Source: Schistocephalus solidus (Eukaryota > Platyhelminthes > Cestoda > Diphyllobothriidea > Diphyllobothriidae). Taken from it: 64,000 bases of DNA. Both the position numbers and the translations under genes were made by a program. Below, piece after piece: positions 21,057 to 33,422 of the stretch. The DNA lies in the NCBI GenBank assembly GCA_017591395.1, contig WEDG01000771.1, forward strand, positions 186,001-250,000, in the 5' to 3' direction. The notes under the pieces are model-generated. The model was not told the origin of the DNA. It saw only the letters and a program-made list of their open reading frames with translations, and searched no databases. Each line of letters starts with the position of its first letter. Positions within the stretch are counted from its first letter, which is position 1.

Positions 21057-21925
21057 GCCCTAAAATGGGTCGTGCAGTAAATGCACCGGACCAACACGAG
21101 GGATAGAGCAGGACATGACAGCTTTATTTGTCATGCAAGCCGGGATGCAGGCTAACACCAAGCTAGCTCTCTGTGCACGAGCCCACTTCCGGTCTTCTTG
21201 ACATCGGGCCTAAGAAGTGGAGGGACAAACAAGTGCAGTATACGCGGCGTAAGTCTACTATCAATATAAACTAATTCAGGCGCACGTCAGCGGCCCTTCA
21301 CAAGTACTACCGTGGGGTGCACTCTGGATATCATAGAACTGTTGTATGTGTGTATGTACCCACTGCGTGGGATCCGCCAGGTGTGGCGGCACGCTCAGGG
21401 GCGACACCGGATGCACCAGCCAACTGTGCCTTCTCCCGTCTCGGTCTTTCTTGACTCTGTCATGACACCGGGCTCAGGTGAGGAAGAGGATAGTGTGCGG
21501 TAGCTGCAGTGCAAGTCTACTAGCTCTTAAAACTGATCGGCGCACAAGTCACTGTCCACGCACCACCATTCTGTGGAGCATACGGAAGACATAGTCGGAC
21601 TACGACAGTCGAACTGTCGTGTTTTTTATGTGTATTTGCCCCTATGATTGGCCAAGTAGTTAATGAGCCGGGCCAAGAAGGAGGCCCGATTGAGGCATGG
21701 TCAACGTTCTTCGGAATTCGCAGCCGTATCAAATACCGGTCATAGAGGGCGTGGGACATGCTTAGATGCAGGCTCACGCCACGACAGCCAGATGTGCCTG
21801 ATGGGATCTCCCACCTTCTTGACTCAGGCATGACACTAGACGCAGAATGGCGCCGGATGGGCAAGTGTGAGAGGTACAGCATGCGGTTAACATCTTCGGA
21901 TTAAACGGTCGAACTGTCGTGTTTT
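21057..21925 (-). repeat. Three SINE-like family B copies in one orientation
   Basis: The minus strand carries copies at about 21057-21330, 21400-21625 and 21780-21925. The second keeps GGTAGCTGCAGTGCAAG, CTGTGGAGCATACG and GTCGAACTGTC. The third is reduced to its ends. The first contains the distal block ATGCACCGGACCAACACGAG seen also at 30455-30480. The third abuts the 5' end of the plus-strand LINE. Confidence 0.7.
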
Positions 21926-22589
21926 TGTGGGTGGTTTAGGGGGTAACAATTAGGGTAGTACCACACAGATAGCATTTGGTCACTCCATTTGTCTCGTACA
22001 GGTGGTGAATGCTCCTATGGCCGCATCTTAATGGTACACAACTCTCACTTGTGGCTCCTCGTAGCTAGGCTGTTCCCGGCGGCCACACCCCGGGCAACCG
22101 TCACGACCGGAGGGCTAAACCAGATGAGGGTCTCCGGTGCTGTGGGTGCCTCCACATCCGGCATGTCTGACTACCGAACTTCCAACCTCCCCCCTCTCAA
22201 CCAGTCCTATGGTGGGGGCGACAGCAACCCCGTAGGCGACCCAGCCTTACTCGGGCTGCTCTCCCACTTAAATAAAACTGTGACCCATAGTGGAGTTCGG
22301 CAGCCGTCTGGGATGTACGAGCAGCCTATTTAGGGACAGCACTGCTTGCCTCCTCGTGGAGGAAGGGGCTAGAAAAGTTGCCCTAAACAAATGCTGGCTA
22401 TCATGTCTTCTGCAGCCAGCTGTGGTTCTCAGATCGCAAAATACGCGGTCGTAAAACTCTAACAAACAACAATAGCACCCATCCCCATCCCCCGCGCCGT
22501 ACACTTCAGGCTGCTCGGGTGAGTCCGTTCACACTAGCAGCCTGGAATGTTCATTCCCTTTTAGACAATCCGAGGAGCAACCAGCCGAA

Positions 22590-23305
22590 ACGGATGACGG
22601 TGTTAGTTGCTCGGGAACTGGCCCACTAAAAGGTGGACGTTGCTGCTCTCAGCGAGACCCGATTCTCTGAGCAGGGTCAGCTGGAGGAGGTGGGTACCGG
22701 CTACACCTTCTTCTGGAGTGGTCGGTCAAAGTCAGAGCAACGCGACGCTGGGTTCGCCTTTGCCATACAGAACGACACCGTGGGATGTCTGCTCTGTCTG
22801 CCGCAGGGTACGAATGATCTCCTGATGAGCCTCGGCCTGCCTCTTTGGGGAGACAAGTTCGCTACAATCATTCGCGCCTACGCTCCTCGAATGAAGAGCT
22901 CTGATGTGACGAAAGACAAATTCTACGAGGACATGCACGACCTTCTGGCGACTGTGCCGCAGGCAGACAAGTTAATGGTCTTCGGTGACGTTAACGCCCG
23001 CGTTAGGACCGACCACGCTGCCAGGAAGGGAGTGCTGGGTCCCCACGGTTTCGGGGGCTATAACGATAACGGCCTCCTTCTTCTTCGAACCTGTGTGGAA
23101 AACCATCTCGTGCAAGCGAACAACTTCTTTCGCCTTCCGACGCGGGAGAAAACCATGTCAATGTACCCTCGGCCGTGGCATTGGCAGCTGCAGGACTATG
23201 TTCTCGTCCGAAGCCGAGATTGACAGGACATGCTGGTGGCCAAGGCGATCCGCAATGCCGATGGTTGGACGGATCACCGCCTCATCATCTCCCAGATGAG
23301 GCTCT
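22590..23305 (+). pseudogene. LINE AP-like endonuclease domain
   Basis: The frame 22633-23223 shows the exonuclease-endonuclease-phosphatase fold motifs: [19 protein letters not shown] (catalytic Glu), [24 protein letters not shown] (Asp/Asn pair) and [11 protein letters not shown]. The SDH-type C-terminal block lies in [20 protein letters not shown] and beyond 23223. The domain would nick target DNA to prime reverse transcription. It is one of the longest intact frames of the element. Confidence 0.88.
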
Positions 23306-23660
23306 GACTTCAACCACAACGATGGGCACAAGTTAAGCGACCGCCGAATAAGTTAAACACTATTTTGTTAAATTTGCCTGCACACTGTTTTGAGTTCAGC
23401 AAACAAAAAAACCAAGAAACTGTATAGCCGTGGAGACACGATGGTGAAAACTGCGAAACGTCATTCAGTCCACCGCCCTTGAATTCCTTGGATGCGCACG
23501 CCGTCAAAACCAGGACTGGTTTGACGACCATGACACCGACATCAGCAACCGAATCGCGGAGAAGAACTGACTAGACAAAGCCTACATGGACCTCCGGTCT
23601 GATGCCACCAAAGCAGCCTTCTTCAGATGCCGCCACCTTGTGCAGCAACAGCTGCGGTAG

Positions 23661-25295
23661 ATGCAGGACTCCTGGATGGTCAACAAGGCTAAGGAAATCC
23701 AGGGGTATGAGGATCGCAATGAAATGAAAAACTTCTTAGAAGCAATCTTAGGGGCAATCTACGGCCCCTGTATCAAGGGAATCGCACCGCTGCTCAGCTC
23801 AGACGGCACAGCACGTCTGATGGAGGAATCCCAAACTATGAAGCACTGGGCTGAGCACTTCAGAAATTTCCTTAATTACTCATCAGACATCTCCGATTCA
23901 ATCATTGACAGGCTCCCTCAAATGGACACGAAAAATGACCTTGATCTGCCAAAGTCCCTGACAGAAACCATAGAGACCGTGCAACAGATTTCCAGTGGGA
24001 AAGCACCGGGATCCAACGCAATCCCACCGGAAGTCAACGAGCACGCCAGGCCTCGGCTGATGGCGCAACTCACAACATTCTTCCAGGAGATATGTCACCA
24101 ATGACAAGTTTCTCAAGATTTCAAAGGCGTGACCATCGTCTATCTCTTTAAGCGGAAAGGGAACCGGCAGCTCTGTGATAACCGCAGAGGCATCTCGTTG
24201 CGCAATATCGCGGGGAAGATCTTCACCCGTAGCCTTCTCAATCATCTCAACGGTCACCTAGATCAGGGCCTACTCCCGGAAAGCCAATGAGGCTTCCGCC
24301 GACTCCGCGGAACAACCAACATGATCTTCGCCACCCAACAGCTACAAGAGATGTACCAGGAGATGCGAACTCACCTTTACACTACCTTCGTGGATCGGAC
24401 GAAAGACTTTGACAAGGTTAATTACGTGAACTGTGGAAAGTCATGCAGAAATTTATCTGTCCTGAGCAGTTCACGCACATGGTGCGTCAGCTTCCAGGCA
24501 GGATGATGGCGCACGTCACTGACAACGGAACGGTATCCGAAGCATTCGCAGTGACCAACGGAGTGAAGCAGGGCTGCGAACTGGCCCCACCCTCTTCAGT
24601 CTCATGTTCTCTGCTATCCGGATGGATGCCTACTGTGATTAGCACCCTGGGATCTGCATTGCCTACCGAAATGACGGGCACCTTCTCAACAGTCGCCGTA
24701 TGCAGACCCCAATTTGCGTGCCTACGACTACAGTCCATGATTTGCTCTTCGCGGACGACTGCGCCCTTAACACCGTGACTGGAGGAAGACATGCAAAGGA
24801 GTATGAACCTCTTCGCCGCAGGCTGCGCCAATTTTGGATTAACAATCAGTACAGCCAACACATTTGACATGCCCAGCCGCCACCCAGCGCGGAATACAAT
24901 GCTCCCCGAATCAATGTCAACGGCGGTCAACTCAAAAATGTGGTAACCATTGCATATCTCGGCAGCACGCTGTCACGCAACATGAGAATTGACGAGGAGG
25001 TTGCTTAACGGATCTCCAAAGCCAGTCATGACTTCGGCCGGCTGCAGGCCTCCGTGTGAAATCGCTACGGTATTTACCTGAACATAAAACTAAAGATGTA
25101 CAAGGCCGTCGTCTTGGCAACACTCCTTTACGGATCGGAGACCTGGACCGTCTACTCGAGCCAAACAAGGAAGCTGAATACTTCCATCTCAGCTACCTAC
25201 GCAGAATACTGAAGCTGAGATGGCAAGACAGGATCCTGGACACGGAAGTCTTAGATCGGACTGAAATCCTCAGCATCCACGCCATGCTGAGGTAA
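23661..25295 (+). pseudogene. LINE reverse transcriptase, frameshifted
   Basis: Blocks in order: ISSGKAPGSNAIPPEV (about 23990), GNRQLCDNRRGISLRNIAGK (24150-24220), MIFATQQLQEMYQEMRTHLY with TTFVDRTKDFDKVN (24321-24420), [16 protein letters not shown] (24545-24590), LLFADDCALN (about 24742-24771; catalytic FADD intact), YLGS.LSRN and a WTVYS.. ILSIHAMLR end at 25295. Reading it needs at least four frame changes. Confidence 0.85.
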
Positions 25296-25599
25296 CTGCA
25301 ATTGTGATGGAGTGGCCACCTGGTGAGAATGGATGACGTGCGGCTACCCAAACGCCTTTTCTACGAAGATGTTACTACGGGTGCTCGACGACAGGGAGGT
25401 CAAAAATGACGCTACAAGGAACCTTTGAAGAAATCTCTGAAGCAACTGCAAATCAACCCGGTGACCCGGGAGGACTCGTCCAGGAGAGACTGGCTCGGAG
25501 AAGATCCGGGAAGACTGGTGCACTATACTTTGAGGCCAACCAGATGGTCGCTGCTCAGTCCAAAAGGGCGGCTCGCAAGTCGTAAGCACCGTGGATCAA

Positions 25600-26330
25600 C
25601 ACCGCCAATTCTCAAGCCCTGCCAACGTGCTCACGCTGTAAATGCACATTCCGCGCGTTAATCAGCCTGGTCGGACATCTTCAAACTCAATGCAACAACA
25701 ATCCCATAACATCAACCTCTGTCACACCTGCCTTAGATCCTACAACTACAACCACCCCAACCACTGATAACAAATTCATCGATGCCCTGCCGCCCACGAT
25801 CAACGACACCATACTCCCTCCTCTACCTCCTGCGCCGATCATGGCGATAAACACGACTTGCCCACTCCCACCACCTCAGTAGCCACCTCCGACTACCTGC
25901 CACCTGCTACCTCCACCAACACCGCTCCCAGTACCAGCGATGGGGACTCAGTACTAACCTGTCCTCATTGCGATCGCACATTCATCTCACACATCGATCT
26001 GGTCGGTCACTTGCGAATCTATGGCACAGAGAATTGCAAACTAGTGCCTGGAACACCAACACAAAACAGAGATCACCGCCTCCAATACCATCACTGTCCA
26101 TGCGCATTCATTCATCGCATGGGCCTATTCGGTCACATGTTAATCCACGTAAGCGGAATCCACCACGATGCCAACAAATCTTGCGTACCCATAAACACTT
26201 CCCATAGTCCTCACATGAGCGCGACTACCAGTACCAGCAGCACAGCTCCCCAGCCACAGCATTTGCCGACCTATTCTGTCCTCATTGTCCCCGCACCATG
26301 AAACAAGTTCTCATGGCATATCAACACATT
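25600..26330 (+). pseudogene. C2H2 zinc-finger tail of plus-strand LINE
   Basis: A first finger (CSRCKCTFRALISLVGHLQT, then QC) lies at 25625-25695, followed by a Thr/Pro-rich linker. The frame 25858-26301 then has CPHCDRTFISHIDLVGHLRI with the last His changed to Tyr, and a degraded finger HHCPCAFIHRMGLFGHMLIH. The order and linkers match the minus-strand copy, so the fingers belong to the element and were not a one-off insertion. Confidence 0.8.
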
Positions 26331-26379
26331 TTCCGACTATAAAACGTTTAATGCGCTTCGAAACTATCATTAATTTCTA

Positions 26380-28980
26380 AACCTCGGGGCTTGAGAGGCT
26401 GTCAACTGATGAAAAAACTCGGGTTTCGCAGAAAGGAGAGCCAGGCTGACTGGTTTCTCCTTAATTTTGCCCCTATGGCACTCCAAATTAGATGGGATCC
26501 GATCCTACCCCTGTTTCTGTGAAAATGTGGTCCATCGTGCGTGGATCAAGCTGTCTGTCGCACGCGTAGACCAGCAGTTTATCTTTATCAGCTGCTACGG
26601 TTGATCCAGGCCCGGTCGTCTTGACGCAGTATTGTCAGTGGGTCCAGGTGTCGGGAGGAAGTGGATGTTACACAAATCCGCATCACTATAAACTACTTCA
26701 CGCGCAAGTCTACTTCCTGCCAATGCAAGCTCTTGGGCTACATAGTGAATTCTCGCCTTTCTCGAGGGTCGAATTTTAATGCAGTGTGAACATCGTGAGC
26801 TCAAGTTTACCTCTAAATGATATTATGGCCAAAAGAAAACTATACGCGTTCATTCAAGTCTATTTATGGTCTAGGAGGAACGCTCACAAAGGTAGGTTGA
26901 CTGTCCGATGTAAAAGGAGGTTGCACCTATGCATCGCCATCTTCAGTTCATTGTCTGTAGTAAACTACCTTTTCGTCACGTAAAGCCTACACTAAGCATG
27001 TTTGCGATAAATTTTGAAATAATTCATTAAACATCTAGTCAAAAAATGGTCGTATGTAAACTCGCACATTTAAAACTGCCACCCGCAGCAGAAATTCCAT
27101 CAATACTAGTGAAAATGACATTACCGTGCGCCATGCCAAAAGAACATGTACTCGCCAGGAAATTTTTAGTTTGGGTCTAACGTCGCAAATAGGAAGTTGA
27201 CCACCTATGTTAAGAAACTGCAGGGACCCGTGGACATCGTTCGTTCTGTGGCGTAGTTTGCCTGATGCAAATCTATTCAATGCCGACCCTAAGAATGAAC
27301 AGAACCCCAGTTTGACTGTAAACTCGGTGGACCCTGACCTCATTGACCGCGGTGACAATTGGCGACCCCGAATGCTTCACGCCCAGGGTGTCATCTGTCA
27401 AGTAAGCCCGCGCAATGCGTCCTACGATGAGGACCGGTAAGCGGACTCTCCATTCTCTAAAGATGTGCATCGGAAATTATTAATCGAAACGCCAGCGCCG
27501 AAATAAACCACCCCTTTCTTAAATGCCTCTTCTTTTGACCTGTCAAATGGGAATGGCATTTTCACTTCTATTGACGCTAATTTTGGAGGAGAAGTGCTTC
27601 TCTTGGCTCGTCGTTGCAAAGAAACTTCTTTCGGCTGTCTGACCCATGTATAGTCTCGTCTCCTTCACAGGTGCCTGATGTACGGTGGTTTGCCACAATG
27701 TCTATCCTACAGGTCATCTATCAAAACAGAATTTCAACACAAACGATGTTCCGCTATAGTCGGTGAATGCAAGATTGCCATCCTCCGCTAAAAATGCTCT
27801 TATAGCGCTAAAAACACCCAGTGCGTTCTACTTGTTACTGTGATGAGGTGACTGTCACTATACTGACTAAGACCTAGACATCCTCGAGACGACAGAAGTT
27901 TGCGTCTGACAGTTCGACTGTCGCAAGCTACGCTATCCACCGCGTGCCCGTGGGGTGAGCGCAGAACACGCAACTTAGTTTATAGGGAGAACCCCACAAT
28001 AGGTTGCGTTAGATGCGCTTGACCAAAACAAGCGCCAGATTGACATACGTAATTTGGTTAATCGTGGGCTCACAGTTATTCCCATAGATAGGACCCGTGT
28101 GGTGATACGTTCGAGACATCACCAGTCACGTCGCGTCAGCGAATGCGCCCTCATTCACCACCAGCTACTTGACAAGCACGGACAATCCTCTGCTACGTGC
28201 AAGAATCCATCCCCAGGGAAAATTAGCCCATTTCTCATCATAATAAGTATAACGCACTTGAAGCTATCACCACTCACTGAGTTGTTTATTGGCAGGCGGC
28301 CAATGGACGGGATAATTCGTTCTTCACTAGCGTATTTTGGAGTGATCGGAGGCCTGAAGTATAAGTCACGATGGATCCTTTTTGCGTTCTGTATGACACT
28401 CTTATGCTTGTGAGATCCCAGCCCTCAGTACAACAATAGTTTGCCGACAGTGGAGGCCAGGGCGTTTGCGGCACACATTGGCGGATTCTTTAGATTTGGC
28501 ACCCACTAAATCCGCCTCCAGTGGTCTTAAGATATTCTTTCCATCTTAGCATGTTTGGTAGAAAGGAGAGAAGCGTGATAGACGCCACTCACTTTTGTCT
28601 CACTATTAGCTACTACACGTGCAACTCACCTGTGCTGCGCCCCTCCTTGAAGAACGCGGTGGAAGTAATTTTCATTGGGGCTGAAGTGTGCAGCTTCTAC
28701 CGCACTCTGTCTTACCTCACACACTTTCCTCCGATAGCAAAACAATGTCAAGTCAACCGGACGCGGCTGCAAGTGCAGACCTTGATAAACTAGGCAACGC
28801 GTCTACACACGCCATACACTACCTGGCCCTCAGTAAATTTGTCAGGCTTCTGCAAGAGTGATAGCGCCATAGATGCCGCATAAAGGAGTCGTTGCAACTT
28901 GTGTTTCAATCCACCAGACACTCTGAATTACTCTCACGAGGATCGAATTATCTCATTCGTTGGTCGCGTATTAAGCTCCG
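26380..28980. other. No supported gene
   Basis: Short ORFs on both strands without recognisable domains. A small fragment at 27898-27920 (GACAGTTCGACTGTCG) resembles the end of SINE-like family B. Confidence 0.45.
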
Positions 28981-28984
28981 ACTG

Positions 28985-29990
28985 TTAGAGCGTTGTGGTA
29001 GATTCAAGTGCATCAGACTCTTTTGAGTGAGGAATGCGCTGATATGCTGTGAAGATGGAACCACCAGTTTTAATCCTTCTTCCTCTTTGTCCTCCAGTCA
29101 CCTATCCAAGCGTGTCAACCAACTAAAGATGGGATTGGATGCAGTGGTTAACAAAGCAGAACATCCCGTGTAGGTGTGCCACATACGACCTGGTCTCCAC
29201 CATATGTAATAGGCTACATCGAAGGGTGTGCTGACCATGTAAGTTAGATGCGCATGTATGAACGTGCGACGTTTCGACAGTCATAACGGCAAGTTTAAGG
29301 TGGGTCACTTGCTTGCTATTACGTGTTTTGTGTGTTTCGAGCTGTAGGGTAGAGTAGGTTCATTTATAGTCCTAGGAGATCCGTGTGGATAGGTAGGTCA
29401 ACGTGTACTGAAGGGGTCCGGACCATGATTTTTCACCTAGGATTTTCAAGGGAGGCATATCGTTGAATATACCCACGCGTTAACCGAATATCCTGATGCA
29501 GTGTGTAAAATTGAGATGGTAGTGACAGTTTATGTCAGGACTGCTGGCACTTGTTCATCGAATTCATTGCAATTGATTCACAAGTGACCGACAGGATCGT
29601 TGTGTTATCAAAATGTATGGTGGGAGTGATTACGAGATGGTACTGTGTCAACTGGACTGTTGGTAATGAGTCTGGGAGTATAAATGCTTTTATGTGTAAG
29701 GTTTGGGTTGATTTTGGTCACGCTGTGGTGAATCCAACTGTTATGTATGCAACAAGGTCCAAGTGTCCAGGAGCAGTATGGCCACGTGAAGCGGGCGTGA
29801 TGGATGCACGTTTGGGCTCTAGACACCGATTTGCTATGCCCAATGCGGTAGCTTATCGTGTGACAGCTCAAGCCAAGGCAGGATGTAAATGTGAGATCAC
29901 AAGGGGGCAGATTGCTATTGAGTACATATTTTTAATGGCGGGCACAAGGGTAGGGGTCTTTTGCAGGATGGAAGGAGTGTCCTTGTGGCA
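28985..29990 (-). mobile_element. Highly decayed zinc-finger LINE tail
   Basis: 29005-29055 matches the 3' end blocks of both LINE copies. 29575-29605 (GATTCACAAGTGACCGACAG) matches the reverse of the finger segment at 11527-11550, and 29720-29760 matches the HH...D spacer segment (GTGGTGAATCCAACTGTTAT). Protein similarity is almost gone. Boundaries approximate. Confidence 0.5.
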
Positions 29991-30091
29991 GTTCACTCCC
30001 ATGATCAGCGCAACTGCTGCTGATTCACGTTACCTTCGCTTGCCAAGCCTTGCGTACGCTTGTGTGACAACTCTGCCCATGCGTATGAGTA

Positions 30092-30802
30092 TTTTATGAT
30101 CTTGCCACAAGCCTTGGTGGTCGCCCGTCAAACAACGCGTCAATCGAATCCCCAAAGGAGAACTGAACAGCAAGGGCGGAAGAATAGAAGTGTTTTATCG
30201 TATGCTAACAGTGATCTTTCATGCAAACAACAAACGTACGAGTGCGTTAAATGTCGGACAGTGATCGGACCAATCAGCTAGTGGTCTTCAGTGGGTAGCA
30301 TCCCGACTGGTACTATGACTCATCCTGTCGGCAGCGCATGTGCGACCATCGCACGCACGCCATATGGGTGGATCGATAGTGCAGCGTGCAAATAGTCGTC
30401 AGGGCGGTGTGTGAGTGGATCGGTTGCCCCCCCCCCCCCTAAACGGGCCACTTGGTAGATGCATTGGACCAACACGGGAGCCATATCATGGCATGGCAGG
30501 CGTTATTCGGGTTGTGCTCCCATAACAAATGCCTAACATGGGGTGTTTCGTGGCACGCCTAAGTGCCCCGGCCACGCCAGCCACCTGCGCCCTCTCCAAT
30601 CTCCGGTCTTCTCGACACCGGGCCGAGGTGGGGAGGAGGAGAGAGTGCGGTAGCTGCAGCGCAAGGCTACTATCACTTAAAAATAATCCAGGCGCAAGTC
30701 ACCGTCCCTGCACCACCCCTCTGTGGAGCATACGGCGGACCTCGTCGTACTACGATGGTCGAACTGTCATGAGCGGATCGGTTAGGACGGCTCCTCCTAT
30801 CA
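30092..30802 (-). repeat. 3' LTR of the Gypsy element, interrupted
   Basis: 30092-30425 and 30783-30802 together match the 353-bp LTR with scattered substitutions. The extra sequence between is a SINE-like family B copy. Confidence 0.92.
30427..30775 (-). mobile_element. SINE-like family B copy inside the LTR
   Basis: The minus strand runs from CATGACAGTTCGACCATCGT to a terminal run of 13 C on the plus strand (30427-30439). It is flanked by GAGTGGATCGGTT (30413-30425) and GAGCGGATCGGTT (from about 30771), an imperfect 13-base duplication of LTR sequence. This is the best evidence that family B retrotransposed. Length about 345 bases. Confidence 0.85.
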
Positions 30803-31850
30803 CTTCCCCCCTTTGAACTAAGTCGTACGATTTGAGCCATGGGCTCACATGCAACGGAACCGTTTGCGTTCTTCTTCGGCCTGATCGTCTAAGTGGTTGA
30901 GGGGATCGATTTGACACTGGAACTGTGGTTTCTGACCTTGCTTTTGGTAGATGGAATGTGTCCAGTAGTAGTTCTAGTGATAGGTTTGTGCTTGGATTTG
31001 GCGCATCAGTACATTTGGTGTGTTTCAATTGATTGGCGTGGGGCACCTAAATGTCTGATACGACTCGAACCTCGTAGGCCGCGTCACCGCACTTCCGATG
31101 AACACGTCCAAGAGTCCACTTTTCCTGATTGTTTCTGTAGTCCTTTGCCAGAGCCGTCTCACCCTGATGGAACAACCTTCACTTTGCTCCATGGTGTCGG
31201 TTGAATTGTCTTTCCCTCGGTTTTGGATGGGCTGTTTAATCACCAACACTAACAGGTGACAGTGGACGAATTATGTCAAATGGCGTGCGAAACTTTCTCT
31301 GCATCAAAGCTTCTGCAGGAGAGACACCATGTGGAGCGTTCGGGTTTGGGTTTTCCCGGCAACCTCTTCCGTTGTCCCCTCCCCCTTTTAACTTCTGGAG
31401 AACATGCTTGAACGCGTCGATGGATCACCCGTCCGTTAGGCTGCGGGTGATATGGTGGCGAACGTAAGTAGTTAATGCCTGACTGCTTACAGAATCGGGC
31501 GAAGGCGGCTGATGTGAACTGCCCTCCATTATCGCTCCCCAACGTTTTGAGACAACCAAATCTGCTGAACAGTCGCCGAAGAGTGTTGATTGTGGCTCCA
31601 TTTGTCGTGCGTTCCATGTAGAAAACTTCCGGCCGTTTACGTCAACGACGCTAGGGAAGTTCTGGCCATTGGTCGGTTCAGCGTAATCGATCAGAACCCT
31701 GGACCACGGCGATTGGGGGACAGGCCATGCCTTGAGTGTAGTATTTCCTGGTGCCTTTGATGCGAAGGCGCATTTTGTGCATGAGCGGACAAGCTGTTCC
31801 AATTGGTGGTCCATGTGGGCCCAGTACACCTAACTGCGAGCGAGATCCTT
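30800..31850 (-). pseudogene. Gypsy integrase and pol C-terminus
   Basis: 31829-31425: MYWAHMDHQLEQLVRSCTKC (zinc-binding part), then WPVPQSPWSRVLIDYAEP (first catalytic Asp). 31617-31276: TLGSDNGGQFTSAAFARFCK and YLRSPPYHPQPNG (second Asp; the Glu region is disrupted). A deletion at about 31625 removes sequence after VVDVNGRKF. 31046-30790 is the C-terminal tail, whose frame ends inside the LTR. Confidence 0.85.
30803..30815 (-). promoter_or_regulatory. Polypurine tract of the Gypsy element
   Basis: The minus strand reads AAAGGGGGGAAG immediately before the 3' LTR, the position and composition expected for the plus-strand DNA primer. Confidence 0.75.
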
Positions 31851-32339
31851 CATGCGGCTGATGCCCGGATGTCCCATGTGAAAATGCTTTGGGATCCTTG
31901 GTTGTATTTTCTGTGGAACAACGACACGCTCATAGAACAGGATACAGTCATTAACGGTGGACGAAGAATGTCACCATTGGTGGAACTGCTGCAGTTAACC
32001 AGAACGTTTTTTGGGCCACTGAGTGCGATGATAATTAATGACTTGTCCCAACAGTTGATCCTGTTGGTTGCGTTTCGGATTTCTTCAAAAGTGATAGGGA
32101 GCGCACGAATGGAATCCATAAACAGACTGACTCGACGGAGACGGACATGATAACTGCGTCATCAGGAGCATTAGTCCGCGATTTGATTAAGCGCGAAAGT
32201 GCGTCTACCTGGCCTATGTTTGTGGTAGACTGGTACCGGATATCGAAGTTGTAGCCTAGCAGCATAGTACCCCATCACTGAAGACGGTTTTCCGAGTACA
32301 CAGGAATGCCTTTTTTGAGCCGAAAATTGCAAGAAGAGG

Positions 32340-33400
32340 TTAATGCTCCGTTAGAAGGATGAAATGGTGGCCATAAAGCATCTTGTGGAACTTCTTCAAG
32401 GCGAAGATGAAAGCCAAGGCCTTCTTCTCGATAGGTCTGCAGTTATGTTCCGCAGAAGTAAGTGACCTTGCTGCATGAAGAATAGCCTTTTCTGTGTGGT
32501 CGGGGCAGATGTGTGAACTTAGGGCACCAATGCCATAGTTGGAGGCGTCCGCTGCAATGACTATCTTCAAATCGGGGTTGAAACGTGTGAACAACAAGTC
32601 AAAGCCCAACCTTGTTTTCACATCTTTAAAGGCTTGTTAAAATTCCCCAGATCAAGCCCATTTGACACCTTTCTTGAGTAGTTCATTCATCGGATGACTA
32701 AGGCGGTGCATTACCGGAAGGAACGAGCTGTAGTGATTCATCAGACCCAGAAAAGAGCGTAAGGAATTTACGACTTTTGGTGGTGGCATCTGCTTGATAG
32801 CGTCAATATTATCCTTGTCCGGGTAGCGACTGTCTTGATCTTGATCGATTATGAAACCGAGGTATATCACAGAAGGCAGGAAAATATTGCATTTATCCAG
32901 ACGCAGGCGGAAGCCATAGTCCTGAATTCGGCTAACGGACTGTCTCCAGGCGTTGCAGTAATTCATCTGGATTGGAGCCGTTGACGATGATATCATCCAG
33001 ATAGGCAGCGGCTCATTCAGTTCCCGTTAGAATGGTATCTATGGTTTGCTGGAAGATGGCGGGAGCAGTCCTAACACCAAATGGAAAGCGGGTGAACTGA
33101 AACAAGCCACGATGAGTGTTAATACTCAGAAGCTCCGGGATTCTTCATCTACCGCTATTTGGACGAAGACATCAGATCGATAAAGTTTTTCGAACACAGT
33201 TCCAACATGTAGCTTAGCAAAAACAGCTTCTGGCACCGATAGGGGATACTGATATGTGTCCAGGGCGGCATTGAGACCGGAAGAGTGCAGCATAAGGTTA
33301 TGGTCGTTTCGCTCGGAACACAGGTTTTGCATTCGATTGAAGACGTAGAATGACCTTCATATTTGTGCAACAACCAAGACCATCTTGGAAAAATGAGGCG
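32340..33400 (-). pseudogene. Gypsy reverse transcriptase and RNase H
   Basis: RT: YQYPLSVPEAVFAKL at about 33250, YLDDIIV (catalytic) at about 32990, and LRLDKCNIFLPSVIYLGFII, then LRSFLGLMNHYSSFLPVMH in 32996-32652. RNase H: IVIAADASNYGIGALSSHIC and KALAFIFALKKFHKMLYGHH in 32621-32340. Frameshifts separate the blocks; 32265-32035 carries the tail YQSTTNIGQVDALSRL. Confidence 0.85.
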
Positions 33401-33422
33401 AATTTCTCCTGTAGAGTAGACA

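Larger units (their letters stand above)
21930..26375 (+). mobile_element. APE-type LINE with C2H2 zinc-finger tail, plus-strand copy
   Basis: Order: 5' region (21930-22540), AP-endonuclease (22590-23305), linker (23310-23990), reverse transcriptase (about 23990-25060), RT-distal part (25056-25580) and zinc fingers (25600-26330). It keeps the endonuclease deleted from the 10.6-14.3 kb copy. Several frameshifts and in-frame stops (for example after EICHQ at 24104) make it inactive. Confidence 0.88.

Noticed and set aside
29268..29300. CGAAACGTC on the minus strand as a Penelope tail motif
   Set aside because: The core box is absent and no Penelope protein sequence adjoins it.
29551..30099. 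182-codon plus-strand ORF
   Set aside because: It is the antisense of a decayed LINE zinc-finger region.
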